Origin: Gnetum montanum
Lineage: Eukaryota; Streptophyta; Gnetopsida; Gnetales; Gnetaceae
Length of the DNA stretch: 64,000 bases
Assembly: GCA_015680685.1 (NCBI GenBank)
Contig: MNCI01005876.1
Location: 531,566-595,565, forward strand
Reading direction: 5' to 3'
In this document: positions 1 to 10,581 of the stretch, piece after piece
Layout: every line of letters starts with the position of its first letter
How positions within the stretch are numbered: the stretch's first letter is position 1
Translations under genes and position numbers: made by a program
Notes under the pieces: model-generated
What the model was told of the DNA's origin: nothing
The model's database searches: none
Seen by the model: only the letters and a program-made list of their open reading frames with translations

Positions 1-302
1 ACCTTAGGAATATCATTGTAGTTCTGAAATCCTAATGGTGTAACTCTTTGCCAAGGATTTTCCATCCTATTCCTTTGGATAGTTGAACTCTTAGACTTTC
101 TAGATCTTCTCTTATGAATTGATAAACCAGATATAATGGGTGATCTTCTTGATCTTCTAGTTTTCACTCCAATACTTATTCCTAATTCAAAATCTTTCTT
201 TTGTTCTTCTTCTGATGAAGAATCAATTTTCGAATCTAGAATATCTTTTGAAACTGTTAAATTTTCCAAACTATCAATCTTCTTGGTTATGAATTGAAAA
301 TA
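1..302 (-). CDS. Partial open frame at the 5' end of element D1's internal region
   Basis: About 100 codons stay open on the minus strand from just after a TAA (plus 303-305) to the window edge. The product is rich in Ser, Lys, Arg and Glu, with an acidic Ser/Glu patch (SSSEEE) followed by a basic Arg/Ser stretch; the only later Met begins the peptide MENPWQRVTP. It lies 90 bases past the primer binding site of element D1 and reads in the element's direction, so it is probably the start of its gag or a leader ORF. There is no early ATG, so it may be decayed or begin upstream. I do not recognise the family. Confidence 0.4.
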
Positions 303-390
303 TTATCTAATTTCTTAAGCCTTTATAGTAACAAAGAATTATTGTTGTGCTAAAATTATAAGGCTTATGAACCTAGATGCTAAATTTTTA

Positions 391-408
391 GACCTCCTTC
401 TAGCGCCA
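391..408 (-). other. Primer binding site of element D1, tRNA-Asn type
   Basis: The minus strand reads TGGCGCTAGAAGGAGG, complementary to the 3' end of plant tRNA-Asn(GUU) as I know it (CCTCCTTCTAGCGCCA). It lies directly downstream of the D1 LTR in the element's orientation, as expected for minus-strand primer binding. Element H carries a one-base variant of the same site. Confidence 0.75.
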
Positions 409-1660
409 AAAGAACTATTTGTGATTGTTTGGGACGCGACCGCCAACGAGTGTCCTCGAACAGGATTTAGGTGTTTGCTGGTCTCTGGCAACACCAAGGC
501 CTAGATACCTCCAAATAGACTCAGTAGTTAATGTGAGTATGTGTGTGTGCTGATGTGGTGTGTGGTTGTGAAAAATAAAACGATTGCGTTGTGTGTAAAC
601 TATGAATGACTTATCATAAAGAGATTCAGCCAACTTTGTCAAGTACTGTGAGTTGTTGAGAGTTCCTATTTTGTCTAATTGCCTATTCTATGTGGTCCTT
701 ATAATACCTACTTGTAACAAATAAAATTTTTCAAATACATTTAAGCATAACTCTGCAAATCTACTTCTAATTTTCCCCAGAGAAAGAGATAGTTCCATAA
801 GAAAACTAGAAATAGAGCAAGATTTAATAGAAATAGATAGAAAAGAAAGAAGATTTGTGTAGACTTCAAATGTTTAAACAAGATAACATGACATGAGTAA
901 ACACTTCACAATAAAGCTATCCCAAATTCAATATCTACAAATTGTTCAAACTTCCAAGGCTCAAATAAGCAATTTCTTCAAGACAAACCTACTATGCTAC
1001 CAAAAATTGCTGCGTAAACTACCACATACGAGACTCCATTTTGGCTAGATAATGGATGTCAACAATTGCATTCAACAGAACCTTCAAAAGACTTGACAAT
1101 TTCTGATTGAAATACCATGGATATTCACTTTAAAGATAAAATAAAGCTATTCTGGTTCCATCAAAATACCAAAGATTTTTTGAACCCTATTGAATCGTTC
1201 CACGGCATGACTACATGCAGAGGCTCTCTTACAACAACCCCAATAGCAGTTCTTATACGTTGCACAATAGCTCTTAAGGCTTTCTAACACAAGAACTTCT
1301 ATAGCCAATTTTTAATAGAAACTTTCATTCGTGCAACAAGAACAATACGAGCAATCTAAAAATCCCAAAATTACTTGCCAATGATGATACTATCTAAACT
1401 ACTAGTTAAACAATTTAAACAAAATAAAAAATAAAAACATAACTCACAGGACCATGACAAAGAAGCTGAAATATTTTCTTTAGAAATTCATCTTACAAGC
1501 AATCTTTCACACTTTCTTCTTTACAAATGCTCTTCTTCCAAGACTCAAAGTGTGTCTCCAAGTGAGAGCCCAAGTGCTAGCTAGTAATTTTCCAAAGTGT
1601 AATATCAATATCTTCTCCAAAGTGGGATAAGTGAGACCCCATTTTCTCTTACCCTTGAAG

Positions 1661-1673
1661 CCTTTTTATAGGG
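1661..1673 (-). promoter_or_regulatory. TATA box of the D1 LTR
   Basis: The minus strand reads CCCTATAAAAAGG within a block conserved with the other family D LTR (49428-49440). It is the likely promoter of D1, driving transcription toward the primer site at 408. Confidence 0.6.
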
Positions 1674-2034
1674 TTCAAAAGGTAGTTACATACTCAAAAA
1701 TATCTTAACTAACTTCTCTTCCAAGTAACTTGCCCAATAAGTTAGGAAGTATTGACTTAGGAAGTTAGGAAGTTAGGAGAAATATTGCAAATATTGCTTT
1801 TTTGAATATTTATTTTGTGAATAATGAAAAATAAATCTAATAGCTCCACATAATTGTTATTCTCATTTTAATTTGTTTAAAAATTTTATTATTATTTTTT
1901 GAATACTATTGAAGGTCTAGTAATTTTATGAACTAGGTGATGGTAAAAAGATAATACAATAGTAGACATTGGTGGTAGTAAAAAGACAATAATTTATCTT
2001 CATTTGCCCCCTGTGTAAAATTTGTTGTGATGGC

Positions 2035-2520
2035 TTAAAATATGATGTTCGAATGTGAAGGTGCTAGTCCTGGAACTGCCGGTAAATAATTCCAAATTAT
2101 CCTGCCCTGCAAAAAATTGTTATCAACCACCACCGTGGAAGAAGGCTCTACTGCTACATCTGGCATCATTGTTGTGTAGTGTTCAGTTGCTGGAGAGCCA
2201 ATGGTGTGGGTGCATCTGTAATCACCATCTGTCTCTAGCGGAGAATAGACACCTTCCTTGTCCTTGGGAGCGCTCATTATTTTCTGCATATTATCGCCCA
2301 AAACCGTAGGCACAGGCATAGGCACTGTAGAGGAGATAATCTGGACCTCTGGCTTGGTTTCCCACATTGCTGATCCGCACAGCATGGCTACCAATGTGGC
2401 ACTTAGGGCATTGAAATACTAGCAATGCGGTAAGCACGGTAATGTTCGTGGCGTCGGTGATGTTGCCACCATGCATCATTATCCGCAACACAATTGTTGT
2501 CACGTATTGCTGAACAATGA
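2035..2520 (-). pseudogene. Gene-like coding segment carried inside the D1 LTR
   Basis: This GC-richer block stands out from the AT-rich LTR. One minus frame gives 119 codons (2394-2035) and an overlapping one 70 codons (2503-2291). Read across one frameshift near 2400 they give a hydrophobic stretch (ITVLTALLVFQ, then ATLVAMLCG) followed by a polar Pro/Ser/Thr-rich region, like a membrane segment plus a soluble tail. The direction agrees with D1 transcription. I do not recognise the protein and see no retroelement motif in it. A captured, frameshifted host gene fragment is my inference; a lineage-specific LTR ORF is the alternative. Confidence 0.4.
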
Positions 2521-3170
2521 TGCCCTTTCTTGAAACCTACTCACACATCCATTACTGAGTGTTGCACCCACCGCTTGCGTTTTAGCCCTGTTTCACTTAT
2601 TGGATTTTGCTGCAACCTGTTACTTCAAAAAACCTATTAAACTGCCTACTGTTACATGCCCTAGCCATGAAATTAGGGTTCACGAATGTTAGGGTTATAG
2701 ATTCATCATTTATCAGTATGTCAAAACAGAAAAATTGAACCTTGCGTGGCAGGCATTTGACGAAATTCCCAAGAGAAATATGAGGTTATCCTGGCGGTTC
2801 TTAGCATTTTTTTACTGGCAAGCATAGCTTTCATAATTTCACTTTTGGTTACCATATTGATAAGAACCACAACTCCGCTTTCAGAATAAGCATACTATCT
2901 TTCCAGCTTCTAGAAAATGTTTCCCCAATGCCTGAACTATGCCACATTATAATACAAGATGCACCTCTATTCCAGAGATTATTTATCATGGTACATAGCC
3001 TCTATCTCTATTCATTGGTTTCAATTTAATCTAGCCTGGCCTGTGTGAAAATTAGGACCAATCCTATCTCCATTAATATTTATCATCAATATGCTTGTGT
3101 GACCAAGCCATGTATATTTCCACATCCACCACCACTGCTGAACCATCTCTAAGGTCATAAACTGGTTGAA

Positions 3171-3368
3171 TTAAACCCTTTCTAAATGTCCTCCCAATAA
3201 GCATTGCATAAATATGCCGGAATATTGCACTCTTTGGTTGATGTATAAGGTAAAAAAAATATGTGTTTCATCACCGTATAACTTATATGATTCTTTAGTA
3301 AATTTAGGCATATATTTTTTTATTTTCTTTCTATTTCTTTTTAAAATAGACTGAAACTCCTGTTCCAT
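3171..3368 (-). CDS. 65-codon ORF at the start of the D1 LTR, unknown
   Basis: The ORF opens at an ATG 25 bases inside the LTR (MEQEFQSILKRNRKK...), is very basic at the N terminus and ends in a Leu/Gly-rich segment. In the related D2 LTR the same ATG is followed within two codons by TAG, so the frame is not conserved. It may be chance. Confidence 0.2.
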   Translation of the reverse strand: MEQEFQSILKRNRKKIKKYMPKFTKESYKLYGDETHIFFTLYINQRVQYSGIFMQCLLGGHLERV

Positions 3369-3392
3369 GAAATGGCCTAAAATGTGCTAACA

Positions 3393-3492
3393 ACCACCTC
3401 TTATTTATAGGCGAGGAGATAGGCCCTAATATTGGGTATCTAACATCGCATGGTTGGATCCAATATCATAGTCCCTATATCGTGGCTCATCA
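3393..3492 (-). mobile_element. Start of element C's 3' LTR, cut by D1
   Basis: The minus strand begins TGATGAGCC at 3492 directly after a polypurine tract (ATGGGGGTA) and runs to a TATA motif (CTATAAATAA, 3401-3410), where D1 interrupts it. The order and the TATA context (AAGAGGTGG) match the LTRs of element A (5888 and 12322). The rest of this LTR must lie beyond the left window edge. Confidence 0.7.
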
Positions 3493-3620
3493 TACCCCCA
3501 TGACTAAATGAAAACTTGTCCTCAAGTTCTTTACAAAATATTGGAAAGGTATGGGATTATTGATTGAATGACCATTAATAGTGGAATAGGGTGACAGACT
3601 TAACGTGCCCAGTGAATGGA

Positions 3621-3965
3621 TCAACAATACAATACATAATCAACATTAGTGTTCATGACCACTAAGGTTAACACTATACATAGATGACATCTAGCCTTTA
3701 TTTGGCAGCTGGAAGAGAAGGAGAGAGAAAAGGAATAAGGCATGTTACTACCGATGCCAAGATTGTACCTTCTGTTGTTTATCCATAGCCAAGCCACCAA
3801 TCTTACTTCTTTCATAAATGCTCCAATTCTGGTCCATCCTGAGTGTTTCCTCCAGGCCCAGTCCATTGTTATATGATTTCCATCTACACACATAACATAG
3901 TCACAAATGAGCGAGGGTAGATAAATCACAATGTAGTTGATGTCTTGTCTCAATGTAAAGTGCAT
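3621..3965 (-). CDS. Small 3' ORF of element C, unknown function
   Basis: The frame is 114 codons, close to the 3' LTR. Its middle part (AFMKEVRLVAWLW, then NLGIGSN) aligns in frame with ORFs at the same place in element B (23077-23403) and element A (11948-12208). A TGTGTAG acceptor-like motif lies inside it, before the codons for DGNH. In the same family gag and pol are full of stops, so an open frame in all three copies is notable, although short ORFs can arise by chance. I do not recognise a domain. Confidence 0.35.
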   Translation of the reverse strand: MHFTLRQDINYIVIYLPSLICDYVMCVDGNHITMDWAWRKHSGWTRIGAFMKEVRLVAWLWINNRRYNLGIGSNMPYSFSLSFSSSCQIKARCHLCIVLTLVVMNTNVDYVLYC

Positions 3966-4805
3966 TGGCTGAGATGTGGTTATGGTAGATACTAATTCTA
4001 GAGATTTAACATTGGTTAACTACCTAAGGTGTAGGGGTTAGAAAAAATTAAAAAAAATTTTCTAGGGCCCCCTTGAGTAAGAGTAAATCTTTGATAGCGA
4101 TACAATGGAAAAAGATAAGAAATACAAAAGATGGAGAAAAAGAAACAATGGTAATGCCAATAAAATGGATGTCATAGATCACAATGAAAGAAAAAAATTG
4201 TTGATTGTAGGAAACATTTAAGGAAAAGAAGTTAACAAATGCATCAAAAAGAAGTGCTAGTGCGTTCTACCCAAAGCAAGCTCATGTCCTTGATGCCCTA
4301 ACAGAGCCACAAACTAAAATGTCTGTAGGCTCTAGAAATGTCATTTGGAAGCAAGAGTTAAAAACTTACCCACAAGAATTTACCAAGGAAAAACAATGCA
4401 TCAACCAAGATACAAACTAATGATAAAATTGGCAATGAGGTGAAAAATGGAAAAGAAAGGTGGAGAGGAGAGAATGGAATGGAAACTCAAGAACAAGGTT
4501 GTGTAAAGTCCCTTGTATGTGTTTTATGGTTAATGTGACTGAGTAGAACTCATTCCAAATCTAGGCTCAACAAACCACATTCAGTGACCTCACATCAACA
4601 CATTTGACCAAACTATCCTCGGAAAGCAACAAGAATGCCTCTACAAAAGGTCACTACCATTCTGAGGAGAGCGAGATGGAGAATTAGGAAGTGAGAAAGG
4701 GCCTTAGTTAGAGGGAACCTTCAGGCATGGATAACATGTTTTTCTAGTGCATAACTAGTGTGTGTAGCCAAAATTCATTATTGTGTCTAAGGGGTGTGCT
4801 TTGAA

Positions 4806-4878
4806 TTCTCTCACACACTCTCTCTCTATCTCTCTCTCTCTTTCTCTCTCTCTCTCTTTCTCTCTCTCTCTTTCTCTT
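4806..4878. repeat. CT/GA microsatellite
   Basis: An impure (CT)n tract with TTTC interruptions. It creates low-complexity ORFs on both strands (Leu/Ser-rich and Arg/Glu-rich) that should not be read as genes. Confidence 0.9.
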
Positions 4879-5646
4879 TGCATGAGAACCGCACCATGCA
4901 AAGCCTTATGTTTATGAACTCAACTTCCATATATTTGATGAATGGTAGAATGGTGAAAATTGAAGGAAAAAGCATCCAAGCACTCAAGAGAATAGCTAGC
5001 ACAAATGCATCGATTCCCCTTGAAGTCATACCCTTTTCATGCTTTGAGTCTTTCCTTAGTTTGAGAAATACCCAGCCACTAATTTGTTAACAATTTCATT
5101 AGAGAAAGGGACTATACAGTTCCGAGCCAAGGGAGACCATGGGATTTTATAGATGCATGAACAACATGGTCTCATTGCCTCTGCAATCAAAAGAACCATA
5201 CCTGAATATCAACATCATATTGCAAAGGTAAAAATCCAAACATTAGCAATATGGTATCATCCATGCCAGCATCATGAGCACTTATTGGGTAGCAAAAAAA
5301 AAAAGTAATTACACAAAGAAATGGTAAAAATATGAATGATGGTGTAAAAAAAAAATAAGAAAGATTAAAGAAATGTGCAAAAAAATGGGGAAAACAAAAA
5401 TTTAGAAAGAACTTATGGCCTTCAATGGTTAGCAAAGGTAGCCATCTCCACCATGACTAAGTTGGAAGGAAGAGATCTGAAATAATGAGCAAGGTTACCC
5501 ACCTATAGAGATATCATATGTTTTTGCTTCTCTAAACCCATGGAAAGGTTTTGTTTATTGCACATTGACTAATAGTCTCTTATCTGGGTTCTCAGGTTTA
5601 TATATGGTTATGGCCCCTAAAGGAAATTTTCATAGATAATGTAAGG

Positions 5647-5880
5647 TCATTTCCATAGTGTTTGAAATTTGGTACATTGTGACACATGTGTGGGGTTCCA
5701 GTAGAGAACCTTATCTCCTAGCTGATACTTAAATTTTCTAATTTTCAGGTGATGATGTTGCTTATTAAATGCCTTGTGTAATTCATTAGATGACAGGGTA
5801 GCTAGTCGATTCTCATCTAGCAAGTTAAGAGTCATCAACCTTTGTTTTTGTTCTACATCAAGGTCAAGGTTGAGATCACA
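5647..5880 (-). pseudogene. Integrase C-terminal fragment of element C
   Basis: The minus frame encodes NLLDENRLATLSSNELHKAF and continues to KYQLGDKVLYWNPTHV, matching the segment after the integrase core in element B (25190-25400). It belongs to the C-terminal part of a Ty3/gypsy integrase, before the GPY/F-type module. The frame runs on into the LTR of element A, which inserted here, so the first residues of the computed ORF are not part of the protein. The remainder of this integrase resumes at 13321. Confidence 0.6.
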
Positions 5881-5904
5881 TGTCGTGTGATGGGCAATAT
5901 CGTG

Positions 5905-5985
5905 GCTGTCGTGATATCGCATCCCTCGTGATATCGCATACACGATATCACGTCGTCCCCTATGATATCGCGTACGTGATATCAT
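5905..5985. repeat. GATATC palindrome cluster in U3 of element A
   Basis: Repeated units of the type CGTGATATCGC and ACGATATCACG occur in both orientations just upstream of the TATA box. The 3' LTR retains only one or two, so the array has expanded or contracted. A role as promoter-proximal binding sites is inference. Confidence 0.6.
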
Positions 5986-5998
5986 AGTTCACCACCAT

Positions 5999-6011
5999 AT
6001 CTATAAATAAG
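5999..6011 (+). promoter_or_regulatory. TATA box of the element A 5' LTR
   Basis: TCTATAAATAAGA, conserved in the 3' LTR (12368-12380) and in element C (3401-3410). Confidence 0.7.
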
Positions 6012-6945
6012 AGGTGGCACTCTTGTTATTCCTCATCCTAGGCTAGAAGTACGAAAACTCTGGCAGATTTATCACTCCAGAGATAGAATATTTTCCATGT
6101 GCCTGCAATAGGAGTCCTCAAGTGAACAGATCTTTATTCAAGCAACATTGTACCTAAATGCAAGTTGTGTACGACAATAAAGATGAGCTTTGTGGATAAA
6201 CCTTGCAGTGCATGGAATAGGATTTTATTATATGTTATTTATTACATGTCATTTATTATCTGTAGTAGCACAGAATGAGTACGACTTGATTACAAGCATC
6301 TAAGTGTGACTTCTTGGTAACCTAGTGGTGTATCTAGGATCTACGCTTGATAATCCCAGTGGTAGTCGTGCACCAGGATGTGTACGGATAATCAAGGAAC
6401 GAATGCTCATCACGATCAATCTCTCTCTCACCCTTGTCTCCTAGAACGTGGGATGAGTATGACCTGACTACGAGCATTTATGGATGTGTACGGATAGTCA
6501 AGGAACGGATGCTCATCATGCTTACGTTAGTTAAGTGCCTTAGTACGACCACTTCAAGCACATGCGTTACACATGGTGATCCCAGTAATGATTAGCGTTT
6601 GGTAGCCACAGTTGCATAGGTTCAAGGTATGTATGGTAAGTGGGAACAGATGCTGATGCTAGGTAATTTAGACTTAGTGCATTAGTTAGAGTTAGTACTT
6701 AGTTTCTAAACCCTTCACCCTTTAGCGTAGAAGACATAAAACATAAAAGACCATAAAAATCATATACCTTAGACTTGCTTAACCATACACCGTGACAAAT
6801 ACAAGTATGTCTGGGAAGACAACGAATAATTAACCCTAAGTATTCCAAGAGGCGTGTTGGCATTTAGTCTATGCAGTTCGACCGGATCGTGCATGCAACG
6901 CTCGTATTCGTATGGTTAAGTGTAGGGATACCCTCCACTCATCAT

Positions 6946-6963
6946 TGGCACTATTGCCGAGGA
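6946..6963 (+). other. Primer binding site of element A, decayed tRNA-Asp type
   Basis: TGGCACTATTGCCGAGGA lies two bases after the 5' LTR. It differs from the tRNA-Asp complement TGGCGCCGTTGCCGGGGA only by transitions, mostly at CpG-like positions, which fits decay of a methylated element. tRNA-Asp priming is known for Athila-type elements. Confidence 0.65.
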
Positions 6964-7090
6964 CTAAGTGTTTGTATGCCAAATAGAAAATAAAGGACAT
7001 CATTCAAATCATTGGAAGCCTTAACGAACCTTCAGGTTAATTAACAGAAAAAATTTATAACAGTGAAATAGCACACCAATAAAAATTTCT

Positions 7091-9410
7091 TCTTCTCATA
7101 AAAGTAATTCACCACCTAGGACTAATACTAAAGACAGTCAGCAACATAAGACACATAACCAAAATCAACCAAGTCCTCAACAATATAGGGTGACATATAC
7201 TCATCCTAATGAGTATATACCTGATTATACTTTTATCCTCCATCAAGATGAATAGATGTGTTGGAGAGATTTGTTTGGTAACATAGTGTTACCTCTAGAT
7301 CGATCTATGTCGAACATGCTTCTCCGTGCCTTATCATAGATTGGCATGAATTAGCTTTATGCTGAATACATTATGGAAAAATTTGACATAAGGGATTATC
7401 ATCCCATAGATTTACAACGTATGAGGGATGCAAGGTAGGAGAGCCACCATACAATTTTGAAGGGAAAAGCCCCACACGTCCTTAGCAAAATAGGAGATGA
7501 GGAACCCCTTATAACGGGTTCTTTAGCAAATGATGTTCCACCTTCTCACAATGGTGAGGAGGATAGGTATCAGAACCTATGATCAATGATACATAACCCT
7601 GGTTTTGATCCCTGTGAATGTCAACTGTTCACAGAAGGAACAACCACTCATGCTAAGGATGGATACTTAGATCGTCATAACAATCAAGGCCAAAGCAGGC
7701 AAAGAGAAGGCAAGAAACATCACCATGGCGATGGTTCCACTTCTTCTTCCCCTTCATCTTACCATTCACCCTCTCCTTCCACATCTGGGCATAGCCACTA
7801 GGAACACAATGATGAGGATAAGGGTAAGAAAGAATAAAGACCTTGATGAGAAAGTTGAGAGAGAGGACAAGGGCAAGGACGTAGGAAGAGTAAGGAACCA
7901 CGTAGACATCATAGGCACCATGAAAGAGATGATCATGACGAGCCCCTACTCACAACCCAAAGTATGCTTAACATCACGGAGGTTGTTAGGATTCCAACAA
8001 GGCAGTTAAAGGATAGTCAGATTAAGCGTTTGAACATAAATAATATCCCACATTTTGAAGGAGGGTATAATGCTGATCCATAGCATCATTTACAGGCATT
8101 CCAGGATGCCTGTGCCTTGTAGAATATAGACAATGAGTGGCAAAAACTTAAGTTTTTCCCAAGGACACTCATTAAAGAAGCAGAGAGTTGGTACCGATCT
8201 TTAGAACCGGAAACCATCAGGAGGTGGAGTACGATGCTAGAAATTTTCAACAATAAATATCAAACGTACTCCAGAGTGTCCAATTTGCATAAGAAGATCC
8301 AAGGCTGGAAACAGGGTGCTTATGAACCCTTGGATGCTGCCATGACCTGCTACTACACATTGTTACATCATTTCTCAGGCCATGGGTATGCTCAGCGGGA
8401 TCGACTTCACCACATCGTGGATGGGCTAAGGAATGAAACAAGAAGAACCTTTGGGACTTATGCCCAAGGGAAACTATCATAACTTAGAGCCCATGAAGTA
8501 CATCATTTATTGGAACAAGTAGTATAAGAAGAGGGTGAGCTATGTAAGAGGGAAAGTGTAGAAGAATACAACCGTGATCCCTTCGTTCAAAAGAAGGGAG
8601 TGAAATTCTATGATGAAGAGGATGAGTCACCACTCGAAGAGTTGGTGAACTGAAAAACCTTGTCGATCCAAAAATTAACAACCGAAGTATCAGCTAAGGT
8701 AGATTAGATGTGGGATTCCTTAGACTCTAGACTTGAAAGTGTTTTGAAAATTGTAGAAGAGTCTATGGATGAACAAAGTAGTGACAAAGGTAAGACAAAG
8801 TAGAGAAGTTCAGGCCCTACACATAACAAGGGTAAGGGAAAAATTTCTATCTCTGATGAAGTTGTGGATTCTAACACAGACGATGATGGTGGATGTGAGA
8901 TCTGCCACTATGACCATCCTAAGGGATGTTGTCCAATTATCTCACATCTACAAGAGTCTGGGGTGCATGCACTAAATCCAAGACTTAACCAATGGCAAAC
9001 ACCCCATAGGTTACCTTATCCACAAGGTAACCTAAGGCAATTCCACCAACCACTAACGTACTGTCCAAGTGGAACTCCTCCACAACCAATCATATAGCAT
9101 CAGCAGTGGTAATACCCACAGTCATGGGGGATGCCACCACCAACACAACAGTACCCTTACCAGCAGCCCAATCCTTATGGTTATTATGTGCAGTAGCTAG
9201 TTTCTCCAGGTGACTCTATGGGTCACACTACTCCTCAACATCACTAGCAAGTTCGGGAGTACTTCAAGAGGACTCCTTGTCCTCTGGGAGACATCTCATA
9301 CTCATCCCATCCTCCAACTCCATCTGCACCTCTTTCACATGTAGTTCCCATACAACCTATTCCAACAATGCAAGGGGAACTCCCTACTCAACCGTAGCAA
9401 TGTAATGCTG
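7091..9410 (+). pseudogene. gag of element A (Athila-like), with stops
   Basis: The structural capsid/nucleocapsid gene, broken by many stop codons. In order: an N-terminal segment (QQYRVTYTHPNEYIPDYTF, from ~7170); a His/Ser/Pro-rich linker (~7690-7800); a capsid core similar to the Retrotrans_gag family (8010-8500, with HFEGGYNADP, EAESWYRSLEP and HHFSGHGYAQRD); then a zinc-knuckle-like CEICHYDHPKGCC (8894-8932) and a Gln/Pro-rich tail. The same order and similar wording are found in element B on the minus strand (31240-28800). The start is uncertain because no clear ATG opens the frame. Confidence 0.75.
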
Positions 9411-9589
9411 CAAGAGCTGTAAATATTCAACCTGGCACTAGTTCTGACAACTGTACAAAGAGAAGGCCTTTCTTCAAAACCATAAGCCTAGAAAAACTCT
9501 CGCAACAACAAATGATTGAGCTGATGTACATGCCTCCATCATCTAACACTTTAGAGCACCCTTCAGTCCAACAATAGAGTACGCATACA

Positions 9590-10000
9590 GTTATGTTAAT
9601 GCATACTGTAACTAACTGGATCAAGGTAGGCCACCTTCCTAGGAAACTATCTAACCTTGGAAGCCCTTTAATCTATTTACAAATCACTGGGAACAAACCA
9701 CATAAGGCTCTTCTTGACTCAAGTTCTGGACTCAATTTAATATCACGAGAAATGCATCCAGCTTGGAACTTGTCCCAACTTAAGGAGAGCAACATTCAAG
9801 TGGAGCTGACTGACCAATCCATCACCATTCCCTTGGGATTGGTGGAGGATATTATTACCACTGTGTGTGGGTGGTCTTACCCATCCAATTTCCTGGTGAT
9901 TGAAATAAACAACAATGAAGGGGGCTTCCCAATTATAATGGGAATGCCATGGCTAAGTACAGTAGATGTGTCCCTAGGGATCCACGATCTTTCCTTGTAG
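9590..10000 (+). pseudogene. Retropepsin-like protease region of element A
   Basis: A 135-codon open stretch. The catalytic motif appears as LLDSSSGLNLIS where an aspartic protease would have DSGS, so a key Gly is replaced by Ser. Further on are LVEDIITTVCGW and FPIIMGMPWL, which fit the flap and the ILG-like end of retroviral proteases. It follows gag directly, as in element B (28192-28600). No reverse transcriptase follows: the sequence jumps at ~10200-10355 to the 3' region. Confidence 0.7.
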
Positions 10001-10557
10001 ATATCTAAGATAAACATTTATGGAAATTTCGAGAAGAAGAAAGTTCCATGCATCACATACAGTGAATCAGAGGGTGATGACATGGAAGAGTGTTCAACAC
10101 TTCTTCCATGTGATCGGTATGCCCAAGAAACCCAAATCCAAAGATGCCTATATGTAGCAACCACACCAGTAGTAGACACCCCATGGTGACAACTACTAGA
10201 AAGAGCAAACTAATATGCATGGAATGAATTGAGGAAACTCATGCTAACAATAAGGGCATAAACACATTGGAGTATGAGCATCATCGACTTCCACCCCTTA
10301 ATTTGAGAACATCAATGGGGAGAAGTTGGCCACTTTTACGAAATTCAAATAGACGTTCATTATTTTGAATCTCTCCCTTTCCACTTAGTCATGGGGAACA
10401 TGGCCACCTATGCTAATCATTGGAGGCCCTCAGTTCTTTTAAGTTTTTATTTTACACATTTTTTTATGAATTTCTTTAACTTTTCTCATTTTTGTTTTAC
10501 AAATTTCTTTAACTTTTCTTGTTTTTGTTTTACAACATCGTTATACTTTTCCATTTT

Positions 10558-10581
10558 GTATGTGTGTGTGTGTGTGTGTGT
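10558..10581. repeat. (GT)n microsatellite
   Basis: About 12 near-perfect TG units inside the 3' region of element A. Confidence 0.9.

Larger units (their letters stand above)
410..3392 (-). mobile_element. 5' LTR of element D1 (about 3 kb), inserted in element C's LTR
   Basis: The minus strand starts TGTTAGCACATTTTAGG at 3392 and ends next to a tRNA-Asn primer site near 409. The downstream ~1.35 kb (410 to ~1770) matches 49330-50690 in the same LTR direction, including the TATA box and flanking leader, so these are LTRs of one family. The first ~35 bases also match the start of D2 at 47268. The middle (~1800-3340) does not match D2 and holds different, partly coding-like sequence. D1 interrupts the LTR of element C just downstream of its TATA box; the flank next to 3392 is ACCAC. 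The second LTR lies outside the window. Confidence 0.75.
3493..5646 (-). mobile_element. 3' internal region of element C between integrase and LTR
   Basis: This ~2.1 kb block lines up with 10356-12321 (inverted) in element A and 23080-25030 in element B. Known retrotransposon domains are absent. It holds a short ORF near the LTR, a pyrimidine-rich stretch ending in an AG dinucleotide before that ORF, and a CT microsatellite. Athila-like elements often carry extra sequence here, sometimes with an env-like ORF; this copy is too decayed to say more. Confidence 0.65.
5888..6944 (+). mobile_element. 5' LTR of element A
   Basis: It starts TGATGGGCAATATCG and ends ACTCATCA, followed by a primer site. 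It matches 12322-13313, at roughly 90% by eye over the first 230 bases after the TATA box. The U3 part has extra copies of GATATC-centred palindromes (5907-5985) missing from the 3' LTR. AATAAA at 6176 is the likely poly(A) signal. Confidence 0.85.

Noticed and set aside
1-3392. Endogenous pararetrovirus
   Set aside because: The LTRs, tRNA-Asn primer site and LTR match to D2 fit an LTR retrotransposon; no viral domain was seen.
4794-5090. ORFs over the CT microsatellite (both strands)
   Set aside because: Low-complexity artefacts inside the decayed 3' region of element C.
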